Below, one piece after another: positions 44,490-53,440 of a stretch of DNA of 64,000 nt. The notes beneath the pieces are model-generated. The model was given only the letters and a program-made list of their open reading frames with translations. It did no database searches and was not told where the DNA came from. The stretch lies in NCBI RefSeq assembly GCF_005116475.1, contig NZ_SWBO01000003.1, forward strand, positions 372,001 through 436,000, given 5' to 3'. How positions within the stretch are numbered: the stretch's first letter is position 1; every line of letters begins with the position of its first letter. The DNA is from Pedobacter cryotolerans. Lineage in GTDB: Bacteria; Bacteroidota; Bacteroidia; Sphingobacteriales; Sphingobacteriaceae. Made by a program: the position numbers and the translations under genes.

Positions 44490-47351
44490 ATGAAGAATTT
44501 AAAAATCATCCTATTTATTTTTGTCTTGTCGTTTACTAAAAATGTTTTAGCGCAAGATAAACCAGCTTTAAACTGGAAAGATGTATCGAAATGGAATTTT
44601 AATCGAGGTGGTGCGCTATCTCCAGATGGTCAATGGATGGCTTGGGCAAGTGGGCCAACCGAAGGCGATTTAAAAGTTAAACTTCGAAAAACGTTTGATA
44701 CCTTGAGTTATACTTATCCAATTGGGGTTACTGCCAATCCGGTAATATTTTCTAAAAATTCTAAATATGCAGCTTTTAAAGTTTCGGTAAAAGATGCTGA
44801 GGCCAAAGCTGCCAGAAAAATAATGAAACCAACCTTTGATAAGTTGATGATTGTTTCTTTGGCAGACAATAAACAAACCACATTTGAAAAGGTAAAAAGT
44901 TTTAGTTTTTCTGAAGAAAATCCATCGTGGATAGCCATACAGTTTGCAGCTTTAGAAACCGCATCAAAAGATAAAGATGCTGCAAAAGGAACAGATGTTT
45001 TACTATACGATTTAAGCACCAAAAAGAGCTTTAACATTGGTAATGTTAGTGAATATGCCTTTAATAAAAGCGGCAGCATACTTGCTTATTTAGTAGATGC
45101 AAACGGACAAAACGGTAATGGTATCTTTTTAAGAGAGATGAAAACAGGCCTTACAACAGCGTTGGATAACGATAAAGCAATTTATAAAAGCATTAACTGG
45201 AACGAAGAAGGGAATGCTTTTGCTTTATTAAAATCTAATAAGAATGAAAAATACAAAGAAGATGTTTTTAGCGTCATAGGCATCAATAAAATTAATGGTG
45301 ATTTAACAAACAAGGTAATTTATACCAGTTTAAACGATACTACTTTCCCGGCAGGAAAAGGTGTAAATACAAATGCTACGCCTTATTGGTCTGACGATCA
45401 AACTACTTTATTTTTTGGAATTAACACCTTAGAAAAGAAGGAAGACAAAAAAACCGATAGTGTTGCCAAGACTAAAAAACCGGAAGCTAAAACCGACAGT
45501 ACAAAAACAGCTGCTAAGCCAGAACCTAAAAAGGAAGACATTGAAAAACCAGATATGATTATTTGGAATTGGCAAGACAGGCGTTTGCAATCGGCACAAC
45601 AAACGCAAGAGATGAGAGACAAAAGTTTTAGTTATACCAGCGCTTATCGCATTGCGGATAAAAAATTTACTCAGCTTGCAGATAGTAATATGCGCAATGT
45701 AGTGGTTGCTCCTAAACAGCTTTATGCAATTGGCTACGATAACTCTAATTATGAATTGGCTGGTAATTTAGATGGACAAAGCTATACGGATATTTATTTA
45801 ATAGACCTAAAAACAGGCAGCAAAAAACGCTTATTCGAAAAAATGTACGCTACAAATGGTGGTCGTTTATCAATTGCTCCTAACGGAAAAATTGCTAGTT
45901 ACTATGTAGATGGAGCTTTTTATAGCATCAATTTAGAGAACGGACAAACAGCAAACTTAACTGGCAACATCAAAGCATCGTTTGTTGATGAATTGGATGA
46001 CCATAACGTATTAAAACCTGCTACTCAAAATTTGGGCTGGTCTGCCGATTCTAAGTATGCTTTGATTATGGATAATTACGATTTATGGAGAATTTCTGCA
46101 GATGGAAAAAATGCTATTTCGTTATCAGATAACTGGAAAAGCACTAAAGCAAGTGTAGCAGGGCGAATGAGGATTTATCCTTACGAAAAGGGTACTGATT
46201 TAAGCAAAGACCAATACTTTACGGTTTTTAACAGCAAAACAAAAAACATGGGCTTAGGTATTTTGCCTGCTGGAAAATCGAAAATTAATGTGTTATTTAC
46301 TGATGCTAATGCTTACGGACAATTATTAAAAGCTGAAAACGCGAAGGTATTTGCTTACACCAAAAGCAATTACGCACAATCGCCAGTTCATTTTGCAACT
46401 GCAAATGCGGATTTAAGTGCAGCAAAACAAGTAACCACAAACACACCAGACCAAGCTAAATATGCTTGGACACCAGGCGTTAAGTTAATTGATTATGTAA
46501 GTGCAAATGGTGATAGTTTACAAGCTGCTTTGTATCTTCCTGCAAATTATGTGGCTGGGAAATCTTATCCAACGATAACTTACATTTATGAGCGTTTAAC
46601 AGATGGTTTAAATAATTACTCGATGCCAGGTTTCCCTGGAGCTGGCTTTAACAAAGCAATGTACTTAAGTAATGGGTACGCGGTTTTAGAACCAGATATT
46701 AAATACAAATTAAATGATCCGGGTATGTCTGCAGTAGCCTGTGTAGTTCCTGCAGTTAAAGCAGCAATTGCAACAGGAGTTGTTGACGAGAAAAATGTTG
46801 CCATTCATGGGCACTCGTGGGGTGGATACCAAACTTCATTTTTAATTACACAAACCGATATTTTTAAAGCCGCAGCAGCTGGTGCACCACTAACCAATAT
46901 GATTAGCATGTACAGTTTAATTTATTGGAACAGTGGTGGTACAAATCAAGCTATTTTTGAAGCTAGTCAAGGTCGTTTAACACCAGGATATTGGGATAAT
47001 TGGGATGCTTTTGCACGTAATTCTCCCGTTTATCATATCAAAAAAGTACAAACACCTTTATTGCTTTTACATAATGATAAAGATGGGGCAGTAGATTATA
47101 CCCAAGGAATTGAGTACTATAATGGTTTAAGAAGATTAAATAAACCAGTGGTGATGATTACTTATAGAGGCGAAAATCACGGAATTGCGAAATTGCCAAA
47201 TCGTAAAGATTACGCAGTACGAATGATGGAATATTTCGATTACATGCTTAAAGGAAAACCTGCACCAGAATGGTGGAGCAAAGGTGTAAACCGTTTAGAT
47301 ATGGAAAAACATCTGGAGACTAGAGCCTTTGATGGAGGTGAAGAAAACTAA
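44490..47351 (+). CDS. Exported S9 family peptidase (prolyl oligopeptidase type)
   Basis: This 953-residue protein has a signal peptide (KNVLAQDK), a long beta-propeller-like N-terminal part with a Lys/Glu/Pro-rich insertion near residues 310-350, and a C-terminal alpha/beta-hydrolase. The nucleophile is in GHSWGGYQT (near Ser774), the Asp in HNDKDGAVDY (near 862) and the His in RGENHGIAKL (near 895). It is a periplasmic serine peptidase. It stands inverted between argE and argH. Confidence 0.94.
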   Translation: MKNLKIILFIFVLSFTKNVLAQDKPALNWKDVSKWNFNRGGALSPDGQWMAWASGPTEGDLKVKLRKTFDTLSYTYPIGVTANPVIFSKNSKYAAFKVSVKDAEAKAARKIMKPTFDKLMIVSLADNKQTTFEKVKSFSFSEENPSWIAIQFAALETASKDKDAAKGTDVLLYDLSTKKSFNIGNVSEYAFNKSGSILAYLVDANGQNGNGIFLREMKTGLTTALDNDKAIYKSINWNEEGNAFALLKSNKNEKYKEDVFSVIGINKINGDLTNKVIYTSLNDTTFPAGKGVNTNATPYWSDDQTTLFFGINTLEKKEDKKTDSVAKTKKPEAKTDSTKTAAKPEPKKEDIEKPDMIIWNWQDRRLQSAQQTQEMRDKSFSYTSAYRIADKKFTQLADSNMRNVVVAPKQLYAIGYDNSNYELAGNLDGQSYTDIYLIDLKTGSKKRLFEKMYATNGGRLSIAPNGKIASYYVDGAFYSINLENGQTANLTGNIKASFVDELDDHNVLKPATQNLGWSADSKYALIMDNYDLWRISADGKNAISLSDNWKSTKASVAGRMRIYPYEKGTDLSKDQYFTVFNSKTKNMGLGILPAGKSKINVLFTDANAYGQLLKAENAKVFAYTKSNYAQSPVHFATANADLSAAKQVTTNTPDQAKYAWTPGVKLIDYVSANGDSLQAALYLPANYVAGKSYPTITYIYERLTDGLNNYSMPGFPGAGFNKAMYLSNGYAVLEPDIKYKLNDPGMSAVACVVPAVKAAIATGVVDEKNVAIHGHSWGGYQTSFLITQTDIFKAAAAGAPLTNMISMYSLIYWNSGGTNQAIFEASQGRLTPGYWDNWDAFARNSPVYHIKKVQTPLLLLHNDKDGAVDYTQGIEYYNGLRRLNKPVVMITYRGENHGIAKLPNRKDYAVRMMEYFDYMLKGKPAPEWWSKGVNRLDMEKHLETRAFDGGEEN

Positions 47352-47371
47352 CGCGATTTGTCATTTAACCT

Positions 47372-47438
47372 ATTGGTCGGTGTCTCACCGACCAATATAT
47401 CATCAAATAGTTTCGGCGGGTGGAGACACCAGCCGATA
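47372..47438. repeat. Two copies of the GGTCGGTGTCTCACCGACC repeat
   Basis: 47372-47398 is a perfect 12-base stem with loop TCT. 47411-47438 is a diverged copy (GGCGGGTGGAGACACCAGCC). A further perfect copy is at 61608-61630 and a half copy at 61511-61530. Confidence 0.92.
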
Positions 47439-47459
47439 GAATAATGACAAATATTTTTT

Positions 47460-47511
47460 AGCCGCTGATTCGTAGATTAGAAAAATCAATCTGCGAATCA
47501 ACGGCTTTTTT
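47460..47511 (+). terminator. Terminator after the S9 peptidase gene
   Basis: A long, slightly bulged hairpin (AGCCGCTGATTCG... with ...CGAATCAACGGCT) is followed by a run of six T residues. It lies between the convergent S9 and argE genes. Confidence 0.8.
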
Positions 47512-47518
47512 CATTAGT

Positions 47519-48586
47519 CTATTTTCCGTTAATAACAGGTTTTAACATATTCACATAACCCTCCACACCTTCTGCCACTTCGCGAACGTATAAAAACTCA
47601 TCGGCCATGTGCGAGCGACCAGAAAAACCTGGGCCACATTTCAATGATGGAATATCTAACAAAGCTTGATCAGAAGTTGTAGGCGAACCATAAGTAGTTT
47701 TTCCTAGTGCAATACCTGATTGTACGATAGGGTGATTTTTATCTATTGACGATGGTTTTAAGCGAATAGAGCGAGGCGTAACATCGCAGCTAACATTTGC
47801 TCTGATAATCTCCAAAACCTCTTCGTTAGTGTAAGAATCTGTTACACGAACATCAACCGTAAAAGTACAATTTGCAGGCACCACATTATGTTGCGAACCA
47901 GCGTTAATAATAGTAACCGTGATTTTCAAGGGGCCAAAAACTTCAGAGATTTTAGGAAACTGATAAGTTCTAAACCACTCAATATCTTTAAGTGCTTTAT
48001 AAATGGCATTTTCGCCTTCTTCTCTTGCCGCGTGGCCTGCTTTTCCGTGAGACACACAGTCTATAACCAACAAACCACGTTCTGCTATTGCCAAGTTCAT
48101 TTCTGTAGGTTCGCCAACAATTCCGAATTCCAATTCACCTAAATCTGGTAAAACCAATTCTAAGCCATTATTACCAGAAATTTCTTCTTCCGCCGTTGCG
48201 GCTAAACAAATGTTATATTTTAAATTTTCTTGAGGATAGAAATACAAGAAAGTTCCAATTAATGAAACCAAACAACCGCCTGCATCATTACTGCCTAATC
48301 CATACAATTTATCACCTTCAATAGCTGCATCGTAAGGGTCGCGAGTATAACCAGAATTTGGTTTAACCGTATCGTGGTGTGAATTTAAAAGCAACGTTGG
48401 TTTTGCAGCATCAAAATGTTGGTTATAAGCCCAAACATTATTCATTTTGCGATGGGTTTTTACGCCACGTTCTTCCAAAAACTGAGCGATTAAATTCGCT
48501 GTTCTATCTTCTTCCTTACTAAAGGATTGAATGCGAATTAGTTGCCGCAATAAATCCAGACTTTCTTTTTGTATGTTTTCTATCAT
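47519..48586 (-). CDS. argE: N-acyl-ornithine deacylase (M20 family)
   Basis: The 355-residue metallo-hydrolase has the M20 motifs LLNSHHDTVKPN, GLGSNDAGGCLV (metal Asp), TAEEEISGNNGLE (catalytic Glu pair) and GEPTEMNLAIAERG. It removes the acyl group from acetyl- or succinyl-ornithine/citrulline in the arginine pathway. In this cluster, where the carbamoyltransferase acts on acylated ornithine, the true substrate should be acyl-citrulline. It is the last gene of the uninterrupted arg run. Confidence 0.93.
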   Translation of the reverse strand: MIENIQKESLDLLRQLIRIQSFSKEEDRTANLIAQFLEERGVKTHRKMNNVWAYNQHFDAAKPTLLLNSHHDTVKPNSGYTRDPYDAAIEGDKLYGLGSNDAGGCLVSLIGTFLYFYPQENLKYNICLAATAEEEISGNNGLELVLPDLGELEFGIVGEPTEMNLAIAERGLLVIDCVSHGKAGHAAREEGENAIYKALKDIEWFRTYQFPKISEVFGPLKITVTIINAGSQHNVVPANCTFTVDVRVTDSYTNEEVLEIIRANVSCDVTPRSIRLKPSSIDKNHPIVQSGIALGKTTYGSPTTSDQALLDIPSLKCGPGFSGRSHMADEFLYVREVAEGVEGYVNMLKPVINGK

Positions 48587-48587
48587 A

Positions 48588-48629
48588 AGCCCCTCCCAAC
48601 CCTACCGCCGCGGCGGTGAGGGCTTTGCA
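48588..48629. repeat. GC-rich palindrome CCGCCGCGGCGG
   Basis: A palindromic core ACCGCCGCGGCGGT is enclosed by AAGCCC/GGGCTT. The same core occurs near 14253. It lies between argE and proC. Confidence 0.88.
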
Positions 48630-48710
48630 AAGTTTTTTATTATGTTATGTTTTTCGCGTGAGACCTTCCAAACTACTACCTCTTCGCTTTGGTCTTTCAG
48701 CTTTAGTCTT

Positions 48711-49523
48711 TTAGCTCTCTTTCGTGTATAAATTCCCTGCTTTTAAAGCCGAAAGTTTAATGCCCTTAATTAACGAAGAACTAAAGCCATTGTGCTCCAT
48801 TTCGTTTAAGCCGGCAATGGTACAACCTTTTGGCGAAGTTACTTTATCTATTTCTGATTCTGGGTGTGTACCGTGTAATAGAAGTAAATCTGCTGCGCCT
48901 TTTGCAGTTTGTACGGCCATTTTTAACGCTTCATCTGCGTGAAAACCAATCTCCACTCCACCTTGTGATGCCGCCCTAATTGCCCTTAAAAAGAACGCGA
49001 TACCACAAGCGCAAAGTGCGGTTGCCGAAGTCATTAAATCTTCGTTAATTTTAACAACCGAACCAACTGTTTCAAACATTTTGGTTACGTCTGCTATGTT
49101 TTCTGCTGATGCATTATCACTAGCAATACAAGTCATAGATTGGCCAATGGCAATTGCTGTATTTGGCATTGCCCTGATTACTTCAACATCATTACCTAAT
49201 TTTTCTTTAACCGCAGCACAACTTACACCAGAAATAACTGAAATAACCAAGTGTTTAGCCGGATTTATAGCGGATGAGATCTCATCTAAAACTGTGTTTA
49301 ATTGTTGTGGTAAAACTGCTAAAATCACTACATCTGCAGCTGCAACAGTTGCTTTATTATCATTGCTGATGTTAAATCCAGCAGCCTCAAAGGGCTTTAA
49401 ATGATCTAAACTTCTACGTGTTAAAGTAATTTGAGCGGCAGTTGTATAGTCGGCTTTTACTAATCCTTTTGCTAAAGAAATCCCGATATTTCCAGAACCT
49501 ATAATTGCTATTTTTTTTGTCAT
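48711..49523 (-). CDS. proC: Pyrroline-5-carboxylate reductase
   Basis: The 270-residue enzyme has the Rossmann start IAIIGSGNIGISLAKGL, the VILAVLPQQL segment, IRAMPNTAIAIGQSM and the C-terminal KVTSPKGCTIAGLNEME, all typical of ProC. It makes proline from pyrroline-5-carboxylate. Its place within the arg cluster, between argB and argE, is common in Bacteroidota and links proline and arginine synthesis from glutamate. Confidence 0.94.
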   Translation of the reverse strand: MTKKIAIIGSGNIGISLAKGLVKADYTTAAQITLTRRSLDHLKPFEAAGFNISNDNKATVAAADVVILAVLPQQLNTVLDEISSAINPAKHLVISVISGVSCAAVKEKLGNDVEVIRAMPNTAIAIGQSMTCIASDNASAENIADVTKMFETVGSVVKINEDLMTSATALCACGIAFFLRAIRAASQGGVEIGFHADEALKMAVQTAKGAADLLLLHGTHPESEIDKVTSPKGCTIAGLNEMEHNGFSSSLIKGIKLSALKAGNLYTKES

Positions 49524-49907
49524 TTGATTACACAGATTTTGGTGATTTCACCGATTTATTTTATAATGTCATACTGAGCGCTTGCCCGCCGTGGCTGGTA
49601 GTCGAAGTATTTAGAAAAGCAGTTTCAGCAAATCTATTAATGTTAGTCCTGCTATGCGCTACAAGTTTTATTTTTGGTCTTCGACAAGCTCAGACTGACA
49701 AAATAAAGCTTTTCGCTACTATCAGGTTTAGTTTGCAAGGGCAGTGGTTAATTGGTTCCTTTTCCTTTCAAGCTAATAACCTTCTCGTTACTTTTTACCA
49801 CCAAGGTACTAAGCTCACAGAGATTTTATATCCTTCGTGTTCATTGTGTCTTTGGGGTTTTCCCTTGCAAAATGCCTAGACATTACGCCAAGTCCCCTTT
49901 AGGGGAT
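49524..49907. other. 384-base gap between argB and proC made largely of dispersed repeats
   Basis: It holds an inverted pair of the GTCATnCTGAGC family (49567-49607 with 49679-49702), a stretch of ACCACCAAGGTACTAAGCTC type (49798-49862) common in such genomes, and the CCCCTTTAGGGGATTTAGGGG repeat (49890-49917). A 124-codon + strand ORF here is made of these repeats and is not a gene. Confidence 0.75.
49567..49702. repeat. Inverted pair of the GTCATnCTGAGC family
   Basis: The left copy is interrupted by a CTTGCCCGCC/GTGGCTGG variant of the CTGCCTGC core seen at 38330. The right copy is CTTCGACAAGCTCAGACTGA. Confidence 0.8.
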
Positions 49908-49917
49908 TTAGGGGTTT
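49890..49917. repeat. CCCCTAAATCCCCTAAAGG repeat supplying the argB stop
   Basis: The repeat reads into the 3' end of argB on the - strand; AAC CCC TAA inside it gives the last two codons and the stop. Confidence 0.9.
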
Positions 49918-50696
49918 AACTTCGTTCCAAAACTCCCATTTTCCAATTCTCCCAATTCATCGGCCTTGCCAATATAAACTGCACTAACACCTTTATTTAT
50001 TGCTTCAAAAGCATTATGGAGTTTAGGTATCATTCCACCTGCAACTGTACCATCTGCTTTTAAGCCTTCAAACTCACTTGATTTAATTTCACGAACAACG
50101 GTAGCATCATCATTAACATCTTTAAGCACCCCTTTTTTCTCGAAGCAATATACCAATCGAGTTTCATATAATAATGACATGGCAACCGCAACTGCTGATG
50201 CAATGGTATCAGCATTTGTATTTAGCAATTGTGTATCTCCATCGTGCGTAATAGCGCATAAAACTGGCGTTAATCCTGCTTTCAGCAAATTATTCAACGT
50301 TGTTGAGGAAACCGAATTTTCATCTAAATCACCAACAAAACCATAGTCGATATCTTTTACAGGGCGTTTTTTGGCTTTAATGATATTCCCATCTGCGCCG
50401 GTTAAACCAATTGCATTATTCCCTTTGGCTTGTAACTGGGCAACCATATTTTTGTTGATCAATCCGGCATAAACCATTGTTACAATACGCAAAGTTTCTA
50501 TGTCTGTAATCCGTCTTCCCTCAACCATTTTGGCTTCTATACCTAAACTTTCACCAAGCTCAGTTGCTATTTTTCCGCCACCATGAACCAAAATTTTATC
50601 ACCTGGTAAAGCATTAAAATCTAGCAAGAATTGATGCAAATTTTCGGAGTTGTCAATTACGTTTCCGCCTATTTTTATAATGGTTAGTTGTTTCAT
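49908..50696 (-). CDS. argB: N-acyl-glutamate kinase
   Basis: The 262-residue enzyme phosphorylates N-acetyl- (or N-succinyl-) glutamate. It has LTIIKIGGNVID, KILVHGGGKIATELGESLG, MVEGRRITDIETL and NTNADTIASAVAVAMS, the amino acid kinase motifs. The frame is open to 50720, but the extra residues MPRNEDKY are translated from a dispersed repeat, so I start at MKQLTIIK. Its final Asn-Pro and stop codon come from another repeat. Confidence 0.95.
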   Translation of the reverse strand: MKQLTIIKIGGNVIDNSENLHQFLLDFNALPGDKILVHGGGKIATELGESLGIEAKMVEGRRITDIETLRIVTMVYAGLINKNMVAQLQAKGNNAIGLTGADGNIIKAKKRPVKDIDYGFVGDLDENSVSSTTLNNLLKAGLTPVLCAITHDGDTQLLNTNADTIASAVAVAMSLLYETRLVYCFEKKGVLKDVNDDATVVREIKSSEFEGLKADGTVAGGMIPKLHNAFEAINKGVSAVYIGKADELGELENGSFGTKLNP

Positions 50697-50707
50697 ATAT
50701 TTATCTT

Positions 50708-50754
50708 CATTGCGAGGCATAGCCTGTCCCGACCCTTCGAGAAAGCAATCTTAA
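50708..50754. repeat. Dispersed repeat TCATTGCGAGGCA...GCAATCTTAATG
   Basis: One copy of the TCATTGCGAGGCACGAAGCA family with an inserted centre lies between the GIY-YIG gene and argB. Read on the - strand, it provides a false ATG for argB. Confidence 0.88.
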
Positions 50755-50767
50755 TGCGCAATACTTT

Positions 50768-51061
50768 TTAATCTATTGTTTCAAACAAATCTAGCCATTC
50801 TGGGTTCAAACCTTTTACGAGATTTATCTTTGACTGTCTATTTCCTCCTTTAATTCGTTTTTCTTCATCAATAGCTTCTTCAATGCTGAAAAAAGATTGA
50901 TAATATACAAGTTTGTAGCATTTATACCTTGAGGTAAAACTTTTTAGGATAAATGCTATTCTTATGTTCCCAAACCCACTTCTTAAATCGGAAGTTACTC
51001 CTGTATAATAAACGCTGTTAAATTCGTTTGTCATTATGTAAACATAACCTCCTTTTCCCAT
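50768..51061 (-). CDS. GIY-YIG nuclease-like gene, probably inactivated by a compensated frameshift
   Basis: Starting at MGKGGYVYIMTNEF gives 97 residues. The N-terminus (YVYIMT, YYTGVTSDLR) and C-terminus (YKCYKLVYYQSF, EEAIDEEKRIKGGNRQSKI) match small GIY-YIG proteins. The middle, from about 50978 to 50945, reads SGFGNIRIAFILK where the family has an R-x-x-WEHK region; the shifted frame reads WVWEHKNSIYPK. A 1-base loss and a 1-base gain therefore bracket the catalytic helix. The open frame beyond 51061 (MPRNDD) is repeat-derived. Confidence 0.75.
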   Translation of the reverse strand: MGKGGYVYIMTNEFNSVYYTGVTSDLRSGFGNIRIAFILKSFTSRYKCYKLVYYQSFFSIEEAIDEEKRIKGGNRQSKINLVKGLNPEWLDLFETID

Positions 51062-51075
51062 AATGCATTTTGTAT

Positions 51076-51163
51076 CGTCATTGCGAGGCACGAAGCAATC
51101 TTAATGCTTTATAAGGGTTGGCCACCCATAGTTGTAAGATTGCTTCGTTCCTCGCAATGACGA
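51076..51163. repeat. Inverted pair of the TCATTGCGAGGCACGAAGCA repeat
   Basis: Copies at 51076-51106 and 51135-51163 are inverted and could form one long hairpin between the carbamoyltransferase gene and the GIY-YIG gene. Confidence 0.93.
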
Positions 51164-51169
51164 AGAAAC

Positions 51170-52147
51170 TTACAATTCTTCCAACATCGCTTTGATCACC
51201 GCTTGTGCGGCCCATAAACGGTTTCCTGCTTCGTGGATAACCAATGAATTTGGTCCGTCCAAAATTTCAGACGACAATTCCAAATCACGGCGAACAGGTA
51301 AACAATGCATCACTTTAGCATCATTTGTTAGCTTTAACTTATCATTGTTCATCATCCAGCCATCTGGAAAATCCAATAGCTTTCCATATTCATTGTAGCT
51401 GCTCCAGTTTTTTACATAAACATAATCAGCATTTGCAATTGCTTCATCTAAATGATGAGAAATTTTGGCGCCAGTAGTGAAGCTTTCCTCCAATTCAAAA
51501 CCTAGTGGCTGAGCAATGGTAAAATCTAACATTCCTTCGGCTTGAGCTCTACACATCCATTCGGCAAAAGAGTTTGGCACTGCTTGTGGCAGTGGTTTAA
51601 TGTGAGGAGCCCATGCTAAAACAACTTTTGGCTTGTCGTTAGCACCCACTCTTAATGAGTTCCATGTTTCGTGTATAGTTACTAAATCTGCAAAACTTTG
51701 TAACGGGTGACGGGTAGCACTTTCTAAACTCACCACCGGTACAGCACAATATTTCACGAATTTGTTAAAGAAATCTTCGCTGTAATCTTCCTCTCTATTT
51801 TGCAATTTAGGGAAAGAACGTAAGCCTAAAATATCGCAATATTGCCCCATTACCGCAGCAGCTTCACGAATATGCTCAACAGTTGAGCCATTCATTACTA
51901 CGCCATCTTGAGTTTCTAAAGCCCAGCCCTCTTTATCCAAATTCATTACCATTACATTCATACCCAAGTTTAAAGCTGCCTTTTGAGTGCTTAAACGGGT
52001 ACGCAAACTTGGGTTCATAAAAACTAGTCCTAAGGTTTTGTTTTTACCCAAATCTTGGTGCGCATAAGGATTTGCCTTTAATGCAAGTGCATCATTTACA
52101 AATTGTTTGATGCTCGGAACATCGTGTACGGAAGAAAATAACTTCAT
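51170..52147 (-). CDS. argF': N-acyl-L-ornithine carbamoyltransferase (AOTC/SOTC)
   Basis: Starting at MKLFSSVHDVPS gives 325 residues. The carbamoyl-phosphate loop is SLRTRLS (residues 47-53); SATRHPLQSFADL, WAPHIKPLPQAVPNSFAEW and MHCLPVRRDLE follow, which are the marks of the acylated-ornithine branch rather than classical ArgF. Residue 90, in GSTVEHI, is Val where Xanthomonas AOTC has Glu92 and Bacteroides fragilis SOTC has Pro90. That residue sets acetyl versus succinyl use, so this enzyme may prefer succinyl-ornithine. Confidence 0.93.
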   Translation of the reverse strand: MKLFSSVHDVPSIKQFVNDALALKANPYAHQDLGKNKTLGLVFMNPSLRTRLSTQKAALNLGMNVMVMNLDKEGWALETQDGVVMNGSTVEHIREAAAVMGQYCDILGLRSFPKLQNREEDYSEDFFNKFVKYCAVPVVSLESATRHPLQSFADLVTIHETWNSLRVGANDKPKVVLAWAPHIKPLPQAVPNSFAEWMCRAQAEGMLDFTIAQPLGFELEESFTTGAKISHHLDEAIANADYVYVKNWSSYNEYGKLLDFPDGWMMNNDKLKLTNDAKVMHCLPVRRDLELSSEILDGPNSLVIHEAGNRLWAAQAVIKAMLEEL

Positions 52148-52164
52148 ATTATTATGCTGTTCGT

Positions 52165-52225
52165 TTGTCATGCTGAGCCTGTCGAAGCTTCTTTTATGAG
52201 ATCCTTCCTTCGTCAGGATGACAAA
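52165..52225. repeat. Dispersed repeat GTCATGCTGAGCCTGTCGAA with inverse arm
   Basis: GTCATGCTGAGC... and ...CGTCAGGATGACA are inverted arms filling the gap between argD and the carbamoyltransferase gene. Confidence 0.9.
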
Positions 52226-52227
52226 AA

Positions 52228-53358
52228 TTAATTAACTAGTTTGCTAAATGCATCCAAAAATTCCTCAGCGTGTGCTTTGGTTAAGTTTAAAGCTGGCAAT
52301 AAACGGATTACATTTGGTTTAGCTTCGCCAGTAAAAACGAAATGTTTAAACAACAAATCTTTTTTAACGTTGGCTAATTCTTCTGGTAATTCAATACCAA
52401 TCATTAAACCACGACCTCTAACTTCAATTACTTGTTCAAATTTATTTAATTCTTCGATTAAGTAACTACCGATTTCTTCGGCATTTTGCATCAAGTTATC
52501 TTTTTCCATCACTTCTAAAACAGCCAATGCTGCAGCGCAAGCTAAATGATTGCCGCCAAATGTTGTTCCTAATTCGCCGTGCCAAGGTTTAAACTTTGGC
52601 GCAATTGAAATTCCTGCAACAGGAAATCCATTACCCATTCCTTTTGCCGTTGTATAAACATCCGCTTCTACTCCAGCGTAATCGTGAGCATAAAACAACC
52701 CTGTTCTGCCATAACCACACTGCACGCTATCTGCAATGTAAACTGCATTGTACTCATCGCAAAGCGAACGGATTTTTTGCAAGAAACTTTTTGAAGCTTC
52801 TTTAATTCCTCCCACACCTTGTATGCCTTCTATAATTACTGCCGAGATTTCATCGCCCTGCGATTTAAAAGTTTCTTCTAAAGCCACCTCATTGTTGAAA
52901 GGCAAAAAGATTACATTTTTAGTTTGATTAATCGGCGCAACAATTTTCGGGTTATCGGTTACAGCAACGGCTAAAGAAGTTCTTCCGTGGAAAGCACCAG
53001 AAAAAGCGATTACCTTTTTTCTGCCATTGTAAAATGATGCCAATTTTAAAGCATTTTCATTAGCCTCGGCACCAGAATTGACCAAAAATAACTGATAATC
53101 GGTTTTACCAGAAACTTCGCCTAATTTCTCTGCCAATTGCACCTGCAAAGGAATTTTAACTGAGTTAGAGTAAAAACCAACTTTGTTTAATTGATCAGTT
53201 AAGCGAGTTACATAATGTGGGTTAGTATGACCAATAGATATTACAGCGTGACCGCCATATAAATCTAAATATTTTTGATTATTAGCATCCCAAACATTGC
53301 TGCCTTTCGCAGATACTATCGTAATATCATTTAAAGGATATACATCAAATAATTCCAT
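52228..53358 (-). CDS. argD: Acyl-ornithine aminotransferase
   Basis: This 376-residue class III aminotransferase converts acyl-glutamate semialdehyde to acyl-ornithine. It has LDLYGGHAVISIGHTNPHYV, FVNSGAEANENALKLA-type phosphate-binding residues (LVNSGAEANENALKLASFY), FSGAFHGRTSLA, ADSVQCGYGRTG, and the PLP lysine in TTAKGMGNGFPVAG. Length and motifs match ArgD. It is flanked by repeats on both sides. Confidence 0.95.
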   Translation of the reverse strand: MELFDVYPLNDITIVSAKGSNVWDANNQKYLDLYGGHAVISIGHTNPHYVTRLTDQLNKVGFYSNSVKIPLQVQLAEKLGEVSGKTDYQLFLVNSGAEANENALKLASFYNGRKKVIAFSGAFHGRTSLAVAVTDNPKIVAPINQTKNVIFLPFNNEVALEETFKSQGDEISAVIIEGIQGVGGIKEASKSFLQKIRSLCDEYNAVYIADSVQCGYGRTGLFYAHDYAGVEADVYTTAKGMGNGFPVAGISIAPKFKPWHGELGTTFGGNHLACAAALAVLEVMEKDNLMQNAEEIGSYLIEELNKFEQVIEVRGRGLMIGIELPEELANVKKDLLFKHFVFTGEAKPNVIRLLPALNLTKAHAEEFLDAFSKLVN

Positions 53359-53371
53359 TTTTTTTGAGTTT

Positions 53372-53434
53372 TTGTCATTCTGAGCTTGCGAAGAATCTCA
53401 TTTTTTAAGTGCTTCGACAAGCTCAGCATGACAA
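53372..53434. repeat. Inverted pair of the GTCATTCTGAGC family
   Basis: The arms GTCATTCTGAGCTTGCGAAG and CTTCGACAAGCTCAGCATGA pair across a short spacer. It fills the gap between argC and argD. Confidence 0.92.
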
Positions 53435-53440
53435 TGTTTT

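Noticed and set aside
49505..49879. 124-codon + strand ORF between proC and argB
   Set aside because: It is made of translated dispersed repeats (for example the FGLRQAQTDK stretch) and overlaps the proC start; no domain is visible.
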